From assembly GCA_032358255.1 (NCBI GenBank), contig JAULBX010026719.1, forward strand, positions 1 through 44,486: 44,486 nucleotides of DNA, written 5' to 3'. Source of the DNA: Heterotrichella gracilis (Eukaryota > Sar > Xanthophyceae > Tribonematales > Xanthonemataceae). Under the pieces are notes generated by a model that saw only the letters and a program-made list of their open reading frames with translations, did not search any database and was not told the DNA's origin. Position 1 is the first letter of the stretch. The number at the start of each line of letters is the position of its first letter. Of this stretch, positions 23,006-34,153 are shown one piece after another. The translations under genes were made by a program, and so were the position numbers.

Positions 23006-23968
23006 TTACTCGTTGCTGTCCATCCAGCTTTGTTCAACAATTTCGCGAACACGCCGGTTGTACTCCCGCCTGAAGCAACAGCAGGGATTTCAGGGCATGC
23101 GATTAAGGGCAGATGCCCATACTGGGACATTAGTTACAGGTGCGGCAGGAGCAAAGCGATGAGACTGTGAGTGGTGCAGCACGTGCAGAGGTTTCTACGC
23201 ACTTGTTTTCGTTAAAGAGCCTTGCAGCCTCGGAGTTGGCGGGGGAGTTGGGGTTTGGGTCACACAACAGCGACTGCATCAAAAGCGGACCAGGGTGTCA
23301 GTAGGGCACGCACACAAAAGTGCTGGCCTGCACTAAGTTAACAGCAAGCCCAGCCACATTCATGATGATCTGCAATTCCCTGCTTACCTGGATGGATGTC
23401 AGTATTGCAGACACATCGTATATGGGGCTCCATTGGTTTTGCAATATGTCCAAGCAAATGCCTCCATCTGCATAGACTGCACAGCAGATGCACCGGGGTG
23501 TTAGACTCAGGAACACAGTGGGAGCAATAAAAAATGGTACCGGAAAAACTTACTGTTTGGATGGAACATCTGTGACTTGAACTTGACCACAGGTGCCTTG
23601 TTGGGGTAGTCTTCTGAAAACTCCAACGTGAGCTTGAAGGTACCTGGCAGGCGCTGGGTTTTATGAGTCATGCAGTGACAGCACACTGGAATGTTTCCCA
23701 GGAAAACCACAGGTGTCAAAGCTTTCTTTACAACACCTACCTCCGTCCCAGGGTGTATCATCTGGCCCAAAAATGATAGCATTCCATAGCATTATGTTGT
23801 CTGGATTTGGAGAGCCATTTACACCTTGGGGAGGGTCTTGCTGGAGGCGTTTGAAGTCCCTCATCAACCGCTGCGGAGTGGCTGCCAAAGTCAGGAACAG
23901 TTTTGTTGCTGGGCTATGCTATGCAAGCTGGGTATTCACGTGTTTACCTTCCGCGCAGGGGTGGACAT
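23006..23968 (-). CDS. UBC2: Ubiquitin-conjugating enzyme E2, RAD6/UBC2 type
   Basis: RAD6-type E2 enzymes carry ubiquitin for histone H2B monoubiquitination, PCNA modification and N-degron turnover. Six exons: 23968-23948, 23870-23741, 23643-23554, 23476-23388, 23273-23203 and 23069-23006, giving 154 residues. The start is decided by a seven-codon first exon, MSTPARK, which matches the plant UBC2 N-terminus; a naive frame starting near 23888 is intron read-through. Motifs: [43 protein letters not shown], catalytic Cys88 in [12 protein letters not shown], and [16 protein letters not shown]. The C-terminus is short and has no acidic tail like that of yeast Rad6. It is head to head with LTV1. 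Confidence 0.96.
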
Positions 23969-24547
23969 GACTGCCCCCCCACACCGCCCACTGTCGGTCC
24001 GCCCTCTGTCCGGTGGCAAGGGGTTTCCACAAATGGGATCACTGACTCTCACAAGCAGTAAGTGAACGGAACTGTGACACACGGGGTTGCCGGCAGGGGA
24101 CCCAGCTCAGTATGGGTCCAGAGTGTTACCCTTGCAGTAGTGTCCGCTGTGTGTCTAAGGGCTTGTTACCTGGGACGTAATGCAGCTCCAGGCGGATTGG
24201 GTGTTCAAAGAAGGTGACAACGAGAGCTTCAGACTGGTGGGTGGTGGTGGGTCGTTCAACATCTTCAGTGTTTATATCTGCCCACTAAAGCCGCCCTGGA
24301 TATACAAGCGGGGACCCTCTGTATCCCCCTTTGGCGCCACCTCGAGTGTTCAGAGGCACAGCCGTTTGCAAGTTGTTTCGCTGCTTTATCGCTGTAGGCT
24401 GTAGGTTGCCTGTTTTCCGCTGTATTGATTCGCCCACCTGCCTCCCTTCAATCAAACGACTGTTGAAGCTTGTCAGCGGGGTGCAAACAACCTCCAAACA
24501 GGCGCAGCCCAACACAGTCTGCTAGGAAGGTTATCAACGAGTGCAAG
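23969..24547. promoter_or_regulatory. Divergent promoter region of UBC2 and LTV1
   Basis: 579 bases separate two opposite ATGs, and no exon is recognisable. The layout implies a bidirectional or overlapping promoter. I could not point to a specific motif. Confidence 0.4.
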
Positions 24548-27412
24548 ATGGGGAAGAAGAAAGCCTTTATAGACAGGAAGCAAGCGACCACTTACAACCT
24601 GATTTACCGGAGCACTGAAACAGCGGAGGACTTGCCAGAGCGAGTACTGGTAGAGGCCAGCAGTGGTGTCGGGCGGCCCGATGTGAGCGCAGGAAGTGGG
24701 TCAGAGGACGACGCCTTCGTCAACCCCTATCTGGCAGTTGCAAGTGGTAGCAAGCAGCCGCTGACTTTGCAGCAGCGGAAGGATATTGCAGAGCTGGGTT
24801 TGCCGGACGACGGCTACAACTACCTGCGGCACTTGCGGACAGTGGGCACTGGCAGGGCCGGGATTGAAGGCTTGGCTGGCGGCCAAGAAGGTGGGCTCCT
24901 GGAATTGTGGTTATGTGTGGGTCTATGGTACACCGTGACTTGCGGCGCACCGTTTGCTTATGGCATGCATATGCATATGTGGCGGCTTTGTGTTGTTCGC
25001 CATTCACGAGGTGAGTGGGTGGGGGCGCCAACCGTCGCATAGTGTGCCCCAGTTGCTAGAGCACATACATACGTATACCAGCATTCGACGATATGCAGGA
25101 CCTGGTGTCGCAGCTAGTGTCGAGGTACAGTGGCGTGGACTGACCCTGGTTGTATCTTGTAGGTGCTGCTGTATTTTTGCCCGCAAAAGATGCCGTGGAG
25201 GTGGAAGATGTTCGCACGTCCAACGCAAGTGGCGTTGTGGTGTCCGCAAGCATCGATGCTACGGTATGTTTGACTTGTCTGCCTGATATTAACTTCCATA
25301 TGGAGTACATAGCGTGGAACTTTGTGGGCATGCCTCCCTGCCCCTGGTTGACCTATGACTGGTCCCTCCCACGGCCACCTCGTGCACAGGAGCCGCAGGA
25401 CGAGTCACTGGATAAGGTCTTCCCTCTGGTGTATGAAGTTCAAGACCTTCGCAGAAACGGTGTGTGTTCCCTTCTTGCTATCCAGCGCCCGGGTGGGGTC
25501 ATGGCTTGGCCGCACCGCATGCTAACTGACATACTGCACTTCTGCAGATGAGGAAGAGTTTGGCGAGCTCCAGGCTGCCATGGAGGAGATGGAGGCCCAG
25601 GAGGTTGAGGATGGTGAAGCCTTTGGCGATTTGCTGGATGACTTCCTTGTCAGAGCTACACAGGCACGGCACACACCCTGCAATTGGCGATACAGCAGCT
25701 TTTCACTCTGCCCTTTTGCAATCCTGGCAAAGCCACGCCTCTGGGCATGAAGCGCACTGTTGCAACCTGCTTTGGCATGCTATATGAGTCATGGTATGTG
25801 ACTCACCTGGACTCTGCTAGTTCGTGCAGCCTGGCGAGGACGACACTGGTCCATGGCGTGGCGGCGAGGAGCTGCATGAGGAGCGGGAGGGCAGTGAGGG
25901 CAGCGGGCCCAGCGAGGTGGACTCGTTGGACCAGTGGATGAGTGCTGGAGGGCGCGAGGGCGGCGATGGTGCGGCGCCAGCGGATCTGGTGCGGGGGGAG
26001 AGGCGGGACCGCAGCCAGCACTTACTGGAACTGGATGAACGGTACGTAAAGCGGGCGGTGCATTTTCAAGTCATGCAAACTGCATGCAATTGGCAAACCT
26101 TGGCCAATAATGTAACCCTGCATGCCAAAGGCTCGTGCGGCGCTGTGCTGGGGCATGCTGCGGCGTGTTGTTTATGGCGTTTGGTGTGCATGTCGTAGGT
26201 TTGAGCAGATGGCACTGGAGTATGATGAGGATGACATCGGGGACCTGGACGATGAGCCACAGGAGATTGGTGGCAAGTCCACCCTGCAGGACTTTGAGGA
26301 TTTCTTCAGCGGGCTGGTGGCTGACCCGGGGCAGCGGCATGCGCCTGGTCCCGATGGGATGCCAGTGGGCAGAGGCGTGCATGATGCGGGGTCCAGTGAT
26401 GATGAGCTCACCTATCGCGCGGATGGCTCGCTTGCAAAGCGATTGATCAAGGATGACGCTTCCACCAGCGCCGACGAGCTGGTGTATGTGGAGGACGTCG
26501 ATAAGCAGCGGCAGTGGGACTGTGAAACTGTGCAAACGCTGAGGTGCGCGCGGCTGTGTGTCGGATTTCTTGCCATATACATGACTGTCTGCATTGCAAC
26601 AAGCTGCAGGCATTGCAACACCCCACACTCGCCATTTTGTGGTCATATTGCTGCCATAAGTACCCTGGGCAATAACTTGTGCCTGGCCACACGGGCAGCA
26701 CCATCACAGCATCCATGCCAGCAATGCACCATTTGCGAAGAGCTGTTGCCATGCCATGCGCAGGTCGAATATGGACAACCACCCTGGAAGGATACGCGAG
26801 GCGCCCCGCCAGCGTGCGCGGTCAGTGGCCCAGGGCGTGCGGGGGCCGCCGCCAACTGGTCTCATTAAGTTGGATGCAAAGACGGGCATCCCCATCGGCT
26901 ACACGCGCATGCCGGCACCGGTTGGGAAGGCAGAGCCTGTTGCTGGGCCTACTGCAGCGGTTGCAGCAGCTGCGGCAGTGCCGCGGCGCAAGGATGAAGA
27001 TGCATCTGAAAGGAAGGCCAGGAAGGCTGCTGTGAAGGAGGCGCAGGTGGGTGGCGAGGCGGGGAGTGGGCTCTGCCATGAACGGCATTTGCGCTGGTTT
27101 CATCGCAGCATAATCAATGTTGCACATGGATACCGTGCGCAGGCTGCAAGTCATGCAGACATGTAAAGTGTTCTTCTAGGCACCATGTGCATTGCCTGTC
27201 TGTTGTTGTCATGGCCTGCAGTACGAGGACGTGCCTTTTGGTCGGCTTTGCAGCGCCCGTGGTGCACGGCAGCTGAGTGTGCCCCATCCATGTTGTGTGT
27301 GCAGCGTGAGAGGCGTGCTGACAAGAAGGAGACCAAGTTGATGTTCAAGGAGGCCAACACAAAGCAGCAGCGCCTGAATGCGACAGTGAACCCCAGCACC
27401 ATTGCGTTGTAG
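24548..27412 (+). CDS. LTV1: LTV1, 40S ribosomal subunit assembly factor
   Basis: LTV1 binds pre-40S particles near uS3 and helps beak formation and export. Eight exons: 24548-24890, 25163-25263, 25390-25459, 25548-~25648, ~25821-26041, 26199-26543, 26764-27046 and 27305-27412, about 523 residues. Family marks: MGKKKAFIDRKQATTYNLI at the start, LPDDGYNYLRHLR, GAAVFLPAK, the central EFGELQ...DGEAFGDLLDDF, RFEQMALEYDEDDIGDLDDE, SNMDNHPGRI, and a basic Lys/Arg-rich C-terminus. The junction of exons 4 and 5 is ambiguous: GT at 25649 with AG at 25820 gives DDFL-FVQPGEDD, while a GC donor at 25664 with AG at 25829 gives DDFLVRATQ-PGEDD. Both keep the frame. A TGTAA lies about 13 bases after the stop, perhaps too close to be used. 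Confidence 0.93.
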
Positions 27413-28105
27413 GCTGGCGATGAATGTAATAGGGCAGTCTACAGCCAATGGTCACCAACGGTCAATGAGCGCATTCTTTTTCACATGGGTACTTCTGTAG
27501 TATATATCTCCTTGATGTGCTCAATGCATGAGACAAGTGGCACTTTGAATGTATTTGACCACTTTGATGGCATGAGGTTGTACACTGATGTATGCCAGTC
27601 AATGATCATCGACGGGTAATCCTGAGGGTGAGTGGTGCTGCAATTCACCAAGCATTGGAATGCCATTTGGAACATATGCTTAGGGCCGCGCTCATAACAT
27701 GGATGCATTTCTGGCTGTCAGTGGCTGTCAGAAATCAGCAGACTGAGTGTTGCTTTTAACAAAGAAAGTCAGACCACATAATGAATCCATGAGAATGTTC
27801 GAAGATTCTGAATGTTCGAAGATACATTCCAACTACAATAGCTTCTCCTGGATCTGATTCAGCTATCACGGAGTCTGAGACTCCCTGTGTATACGTTGTC
27901 CACTCTGGCATGTTTGTCACGCCCTCCAGCCCATGCACGACTTGCTGCCATGGCGCCAGCAAATGCACGCTGCTACGTGCTGGCCTCACAAAGCTGTATC
28001 ATGCCACAAGATGCCCATTGCCAGTTGCTGCACACGTGGGACGTCACCCTGCTAACCCAAATGCGCCCCCAATCGAACACCCAACTCCCCGCCCCTGCGG
28101 CCTCA
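27413..28105. other. Convergent 3' region between LTV1 and ABCF4
   Basis: About 690 bases holding the 3' ends of two converging genes. No frame is supported. A direct repeat (GTTCGAAGATTCTGAATGTT followed by CGAAGATAC) lies near 27798-27825, and GTGGCTGTCA is repeated at about 27711 and 27721. Confidence 0.5.
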
Positions 28106-31100
28106 TTATGCCTTCCCTCCCTTGCTGCTCTTCCCCTTCCCTGCTTGTTGTTGTTGTTGCTGCTGCTGTTGCGCATCATCCTCGTCCATCTCATCGGCAA
28201 TCTCCTTCATCAGCTCCTGCTTGTAATCGTCAAAGTCTCCCCCTGTGCGGGTCACGCAGCCCTCGTCCACCACCCACACCTCGCTGCGCTCCTGGTCCTC
28301 GCACACGCGGGACAGCAGCCGCGCGTCATGGCTGATGATGATCACACCGCCCTCAAACTCCTCAATGGCATCAGCCAGAGCGTCAATGCTCTGCAGTGCG
28401 GAAGAAGCAGGGATGAATATGTGGCTGGGTGCAGGAGAAAGCTGGCGGGTGCATCCTACATGCACTGCCGGCACGCCTGATGCATTATCCACCTAGGCAT
28501 TGGCACTGGGCAAGGTACATGCTGGCGAGCTGCATGAAGAAGATGTGTGCCACAGCCAAAACAGCACATTGCCCAAATACACCCCAGTGACTGCCTAATG
28601 CTCCACCTCCACCATGACACACGCCGATGCTACCCTGAGAGCCTTTCTTGTAATTCTTGTAGTGACTGGCTAGTTGCAAGACAATACTATCCCGACCACT
28701 TGCCTGCATGTCCAAGTGGTTTGTCGGCTCATCCAGCAGCAGTATGTGCGGGAAGCACATGCTGATGGCGGTGAACACCACGCGCGCCTTCTGCCCACCA
28801 GACAGCTTCACGATGGGCTGGAGGTGGTGGTGGCCGCTGAGCCCAAACTTGCCCAATTTGCCGCTGCACACATGCACATGCCCAGTCAGCACCGTGCAGC
28901 TATTGCTTTGGCCAAGGGGGAACCTACCTAACCCCACCCCGCATATGCTTGATCCAAACCGCGTTGCCGTCCTCATAGGAAGGGCACCCCACGCATGCAG
29001 GTGCATGGCATGCTATTCAGGATGTCACACATGTGTGGTCCCCTCCCTGCACCCTTCGCCATGACATCATGCACACCATCAACCACAGCACCCTCCACCA
29101 CCCCTCCCCAATCGACTGCCATGCCCTCCCTCCCCACCGCCACCCACCGAATGTCCTCCGGCTTGACGTGCATCTCTGGGTTGTCTGGGAACAGCTGCAC
29201 CTGCTTCTTCAGCAGGTACTCCACCGGCGTGTCGTCCATCTGCAGGGCGTCAAGGAAGTGCTGCGCGTAGCGGCCGATGCGCAGCTTGTAGCTCTTACGC
29301 AGCTCGCCGTCAGTGGGCTGGAGGTCACCTGGGGGAGGGAAGGCGGGTGGAGGATGGGTGCAAGGAAAGGGGGAGGTAGAGCAAGAACTGGGAAAGGTGC
29401 AAAATAAATGTGAAACTAGATATAAACTCAATTCAAATGAATTCTTCCTAATTCAAACTTTTAAATTCAAATTTACAATAAATTCTTCGAAATATAAATT
29501 TAAATAGTACATTAATTCTTCTTTGCTGGTGAGACTGAACGCCAAGGCATTCATCTAGCAACATCTTGGGTCCACATAAGGTGCACCACGTGGTGCATGC
29601 CAGGTAATGCACACCCAACCAGCACTCCCACCGTGAGCTGGACCACACCGATACCCCGCCCCCTCCGCCACCGCACCTCCCATGCAAAACCCTGTCCTCG
29701 CACAGCCCCCGCGTGCCTACCTGCCAGCAGGTTCATGAGCGTGGTCTTGCCAGCGCCATTGGGCCCCACGATGGCCACCCTGGACCCCATGTCCACACCG
29801 ATGTTCAGCCCCTGCAGGCCAAAGTCCTCCCTGCCGGGGTATTTGAAGTTGCAGTCGATGAGCTGGATGAGGGGCGGGGGCAGCTCGGTGGGGTCGGGGA
29901 ACGAAAAGTGCACGGTGTAGTCCGACCATTGGCGGGGCTTGTCGCTGGGGTCGGATTCGTCCTTGGCCGCCCCCGCTTGGTGCTGCTTGCGCTGCTGCTT
30001 CTGCTTGGCCTGCTTGGCAACCTTGTCCTGCTCCGTGCGGCTGCCACTCTTCTTGGCAGCCTTCATCTGCTTGGTGTACCTACAATACATTGTAATTGTG
30101 AGTGTAATAATTGTAATTGTGATTGTGAGTGTAATTGTAATTGTAAATCGTAGTTTACAGCCGTGTACCTATACTCATGCGGGGGGGTGAGGGGTTTGAG
30201 CGATGTGCATAGCGGGGCGATTTACAGGTGCTGCTGCTGGGCCAAGGGGGCTTGTTGGGTATGGTGTCGTGGTTGTGACAAGTGTGAAGGTGCGGGATTG
30301 AGGTGCAGGGCACAGGCAAAAAACTGGCCCCCGCCCGGACCACGGCCCAAGAAGGATGTCTTAGTCCGCCCTAAGGCTGTGCCATCTTAGGACTTAATCC
30401 TGGTCAATCAAGGCTTTCAAGTGATACCAGTAAACTGCCTAGTACCTGCTGAGTTTGTTTTGCCTGTTTCTCAGCAACCTCCCTTGCCACCACCCACCCA
30501 CACTCACTTGTCAAACTCTTTGTTTGCCTCTCTGCGTCGCTGGTCGTACATCTCCTCAAATTGCACAAAGTTTCCCCTGTAGTAGTGCAGTTTGAGGTCG
30601 TGCAGGTGGATGATGTCGGTGGTCACGCTGTTCAGGAAGTCGCGGTCGTGACTCACAACCACAAGCGTCTTCTTCCACCTGGACAGGGATAAGTGGGAGG
30701 GCTGGGTGAGGTGCGTCAGCCTGCCATGCAATGCAGAGATGTATGCAGGCCCAGGCTGCCAAAATGCCATGCAACAGCCTGCATGCATGCTGTGATCAGC
30801 TGTCACCTGGTTGATCATTACTTCTCAGCATCTGACACCACTCACTGCAATGCAGCATGCGCATGCTGCCCCCGATTTGCGTCTTTCAGAGCAGGTACTA
30901 GTGGTGGCTGTGAATAAGAGTGCAGACATTTATTATGACAGGGGTATACCCAATGCCGCCCCGGTCCACCCCCCCACCTTGTGAGGTACTCCTCCAGCCA
31001 CAGCACCGCCCGCAGGTCCAGATGGTTGGTGGGCTCGTCAAGCAGCAGCACCGTGGGTTGGATGAACAGTGCGCTCGCAAGGGAGATGCGCATGCGCCAC

Positions 31101-32982
31101 CCACCACTGAACAGGTTGGTGGCGCGCCGCTGCATGACCTCTGCAAGGGGCAGGCGCGTGTTTGCTTAGTTGCAGAACAATGCAGGTGCATGAGAGAGGG
31201 AGACAAGGTAACAGCCTGCAATGGGGCGGGTGAGGGATGTTCGTGCAGTGGGGCTGCCCCATGGGTTGCGTGCTGATGTGCGGATGTGAGGTGAAGTGCT
31301 TGCATTGGAAGTCTGCAGACCATGAGCAAGGTACACTACTCTTTCCCAACATGCCATTGCACCCGCCAGCCAACCCATGGCCCAATGCAATTCCTCCCAT
31401 GTTGCCATATGTCGCTGTACTGCCCTGGATACCGTCCAAAGGCCATGTCCACAATGCCCAACCCCCAAAATGCAGCCCGCCGCATAAATCCAGTACACCC
31501 ACTGCCCCTGCTGCATGCTGCGCTAGCTGTCCTGCTGCAATGCGAGTGGCTACCCCCCGCTGACCACCCACGCACCCGTGAAGCCCAGCCCATGCAGGAT
31601 CTTGGACGCACGCGCCTCCGCCGTGGATGCGCCCAGCTCCTCCTGCCGCTCGTAGTTTGCATTCAGGCGCTCAGACAGCTCCGCGGCCTCCTCCGAGGTC
31701 CCCTCCTCCTCCTCTTCCTCCTCCTCCCCATCCTCGCCCAGCGACATGGCGTTCAGCCGCGCGTTGATCTCAGCCTCCTCCTCCCGCAGCTGCACCAGCT
31801 CGGGATTGGCTGCAACCACCGCCTCCAGCGCGCTGCAGTCCTGGCCAGCAACCTCCTGCTCCACCAGCAGGATGTCCAGCCCCCCCGGGACCGGGATCTG
31901 GCGGCGCGCCAGCAGGCGCAGCAGCGTGGACTTGCCCATGCCGTTGGGCCCCACCAAGCCGTACCGCCGCCCCGCGGTGATGGTCAGCGTGGTGTTCTCA
32001 AGCAGGAGCTTGCCCTTGGCGCGCACACTCAGGCTGTGCACCTGGGAATAGACACAACCCCCATGGTGTCAGCCGGGGCGCCACCATACCAACGCACATT
32101 CCCAAGAATAGACATCAGCTGAGGCTCGCAATGCATGCAGGAGGCAGGTCCCGCTTCCCATCCATGCAAATGTGGATGTGCATCCATCTACCTTGACATC
32201 TGTTGCACTGAGCACGTCGTCATCTCCCCCTTGCTGCTCAAAGGCTACGTCAAACACGTTGTCATCGTCCTTCAGCGCCTCAGCCTTGGCCTGGGCTGCC
32301 TTCTCAAGCTGCTTGCGCTCCTTGTCAATGATGCGCCGCTTGTCCTTCTGGGTAATCTGCACACAACCACACTACACTTGAAAACCGCATGCCCATGCGA
32401 TATATTGGGCAATGCCATATGCATTCTGTGACATGATGCGACCGTATTATAATGTCTTTTGCAACAATAGGTGAGTAACAGGACATACGAGCGCTGGTGC
32501 TGGGTATGTTAAAGGGTCAGATCCAGCTATGCCCTGCTGTGCCCCACCTGGCTCAGTATCTTCTCCCCCTTGTCCTCCTCATCCTCTGGCCGGTACAGCT
32601 TCTCATACTCCTCCTCGTCATCGCTGGAGGGCAGGTCGTAGTTGGCAAGGTAGTTGTCAGCCTTGGCCTTGGGCTGCTGCGGGAGCTGCTTCAGCACACG
32701 GGGCTGCTGCACAGGGGCTGGCTTGGCTGCAGCCTTGTCCTTGGATTTGGAGTCACTCTTGTCCTTGGAAGGCTTGTCACTCTTGTCCTTGGGAGGCTTG
32801 TCACTTTTGGACTTGCTGGGCTTGTCAGCCTTGTCTTTGGACTCACTCTTGTGCTTGGAGTCTGAGTGCTCCTTATCCTTCTTGTCCTTGCTGGACTTGT
32901 CTTTCTTGGTTTTGTCCTTGTCTTTGTCCTTGTCGTGCGACTTGCTGCTGGCAACCTTGGCATCCTTCTCCTTAGGAGCCAT
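28106..32982 (-). CDS. ABCF4: ABC-F ATPase, ABCF4/GCN4-like
   Basis: ABCF proteins are soluble twin-ATPase factors that act on ribosomes, not transporters. Nine exons: 32982-32548, 32356-32192, 32041-31576, 31140-30978, 30678-30508, 30079-29721, 29328-29148, 28863-28704 and 28390-28106, giving 794 residues. The first ~145 residues are a Lys/Asp/Ser-rich extension with repeated DKSDKP units. ABC1 has Walker [10 protein letters not shown] (~231-239), signature [10 protein letters not shown], Walker [13 protein letters not shown] and switch [11 protein letters not shown]2 has [33 protein letters not shown] and IISHDARL. A nine-Gln run and a Lys/Gly tail end the protein. No membrane segment is present. 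Intron 8 uses a GC donor (CAG|GCAAGT at 28703). An acidic poly-Glu insert in ABC1 (near 31690-31730) is unusual in length. Confidence 0.95.
28140..28175 (-). repeat. CAG/CAA tract coding nine glutamines in ABCF4
   Basis: TTG/CTG repeats on the plus strand encode a nine-Gln run just before the C-terminal Lys/Gly tail. It is a likely length-variable microsatellite. Confidence 0.85.
29405..29525. repeat. AT-rich island in ABCF4 intron 6
   Basis: About 120 bases are nearly all A and T, with repeated AATTCAAA, GAATTCTT and AAATTTAA words, inside a gene that is otherwise GC-rich. It may be a degraded insertion. No terminal repeats were identified. Confidence 0.6.
30090..30155. repeat. TGTAATTG-type microsatellite near the exon 6 acceptor of ABCF4
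   Basis: Degenerate repeats of TAATTGTGA/TGTAATTG run next to the acceptor at 30080-30081 on the minus strand. On the transcript they read as CAATTACAATTACA, an unusual sequence where a polypyrimidine tract is expected. Confidence 0.7.
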
Positions 32983-34153
32983 GGTTCTACAGTGTACTTG
33001 ACTCCAACAAGGAGTAGTGTGTAAGCGAGTTGGGTAGGTTTGTGCAGTACCCTTTTGAATTCGCTGAATGCGCCCAACAAACGCGGGTTGGACTAGAGCG
33101 CCACGAACGGCAACTGATGCAATAAGCTTAACCACGGAAACCACAGAACAGACAGCAAATAGGAGGAATAGGAGCAAATAGGAGCAAGGCGATACTTTCT
33201 AAAGCAACAGCCTGCCGCCCACCACCGCCCACGGGTGACAGGATCGTGCCACCTGGAGAGGGCACCATGGAAAGTCTAGCTGGGCTAGCAGGGCTGGCAC
33301 GTGCATGCATGGCAAGTGCCAAACTGTGTTGGTTGTTTTGGTGGCACCTGGCCAGGGCTCTTTGTGTTGCACTGGATACTGGCCTACAGCAATACCACAT
33401 TGGCGTGTCATGATCTTGGAAGATGTGAACTTGCGACCCAGAATGAGAGCAGCTAACGGCAAGTAACGTTTTGCTGCCAATCCCATTTGTGCTGTGAACT
33501 CGCAGCTGCAGTCAACCAAAACCCCACTGCCCAGGCCACGGTGTTGACCACTTTCATCAGTAAAATACATTTTACAGCACCTTGCCTCTCATTGGCTTAA
33601 CTAGTGCTGGAGCACACCAGGAGGCAATGCACACTGCTGCAGCAACAACAGCAAACTGGCAGTAGGGTAAGCCAACCGTTGCTGGAAAGGCAAGATCTGT
33701 AGATGATCGCACACAGCACCCATCACTTGACACGGAGCCCCTGTGCCTGACTGGCAAAGCGTCTAAGATCAGCACTAGTTGAATAATACACTCCAAAGAA
33801 AATATACATGCAGCCCCATCCAAACCGCTTTCAAACGCAGTGAATTCGTGGTAGAAGTCCCCCTTCTATGCGTGAATAAATTACCACAATCCCCATGCAC
33901 ACGCAACATACTCGTATTACCCTCACAATGCCTGCGCGCCCCCGCTTAATGTGTACTCCAATCCCCACAAAGCCTGGTCCAGGACAAGCGCAATCGTGTT
34001 GACACAGTAACAATGCCTCGCACCAGCACCACAAACCCTGGTCCAGCATCAGCGCAATCATGTTAATACAGCAGCACTGCCTCTCGCCAACATCAAATTC
34101 GAGAACCCCAGAATAAAGCAATCCCACGCAAATGCAGTCCACTTCCACCCCCG
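32983..34153. other. Gene-free stretch upstream of ABCF4 and downstream of the phosphodiesterase
   Basis: 1.17 kb that should hold the ABCF4 promoter (right of 32982) and the phosphodiesterase 3' end. TGCATGCATG occurs at 33302. Near 33965-34085 a short theme (CACAAAGCCTGGTCCAGGACAAGCGCAATC and CACAAACCCTGGTCCAGCATCAGCGCAATC) repeats about 65 bases apart. No gene is supported. Confidence 0.5.
33957..34085. repeat. Imperfect tandem repeat, period about 65 bases
   Basis: ACAAAGCCTGGTCCAG near 33968 recurs as ACAAACCCTGGTCCAG near 34031. Each copy is followed by GCGCAATC, then GTTGACACAG or GTTAATACAG, then CAATGCCTCGC or CACTGCCTCTC. The two units lie just downstream of the phosphodiesterase stop. 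Confidence 0.8.

Noticed and set aside
23661..23888. E2 start at about 23888
   Set aside because: The codon there is not ATG and the sequence before CGGTTG is intron. A seven-codon exon at 23948-23968 gives the exact family N-terminus.
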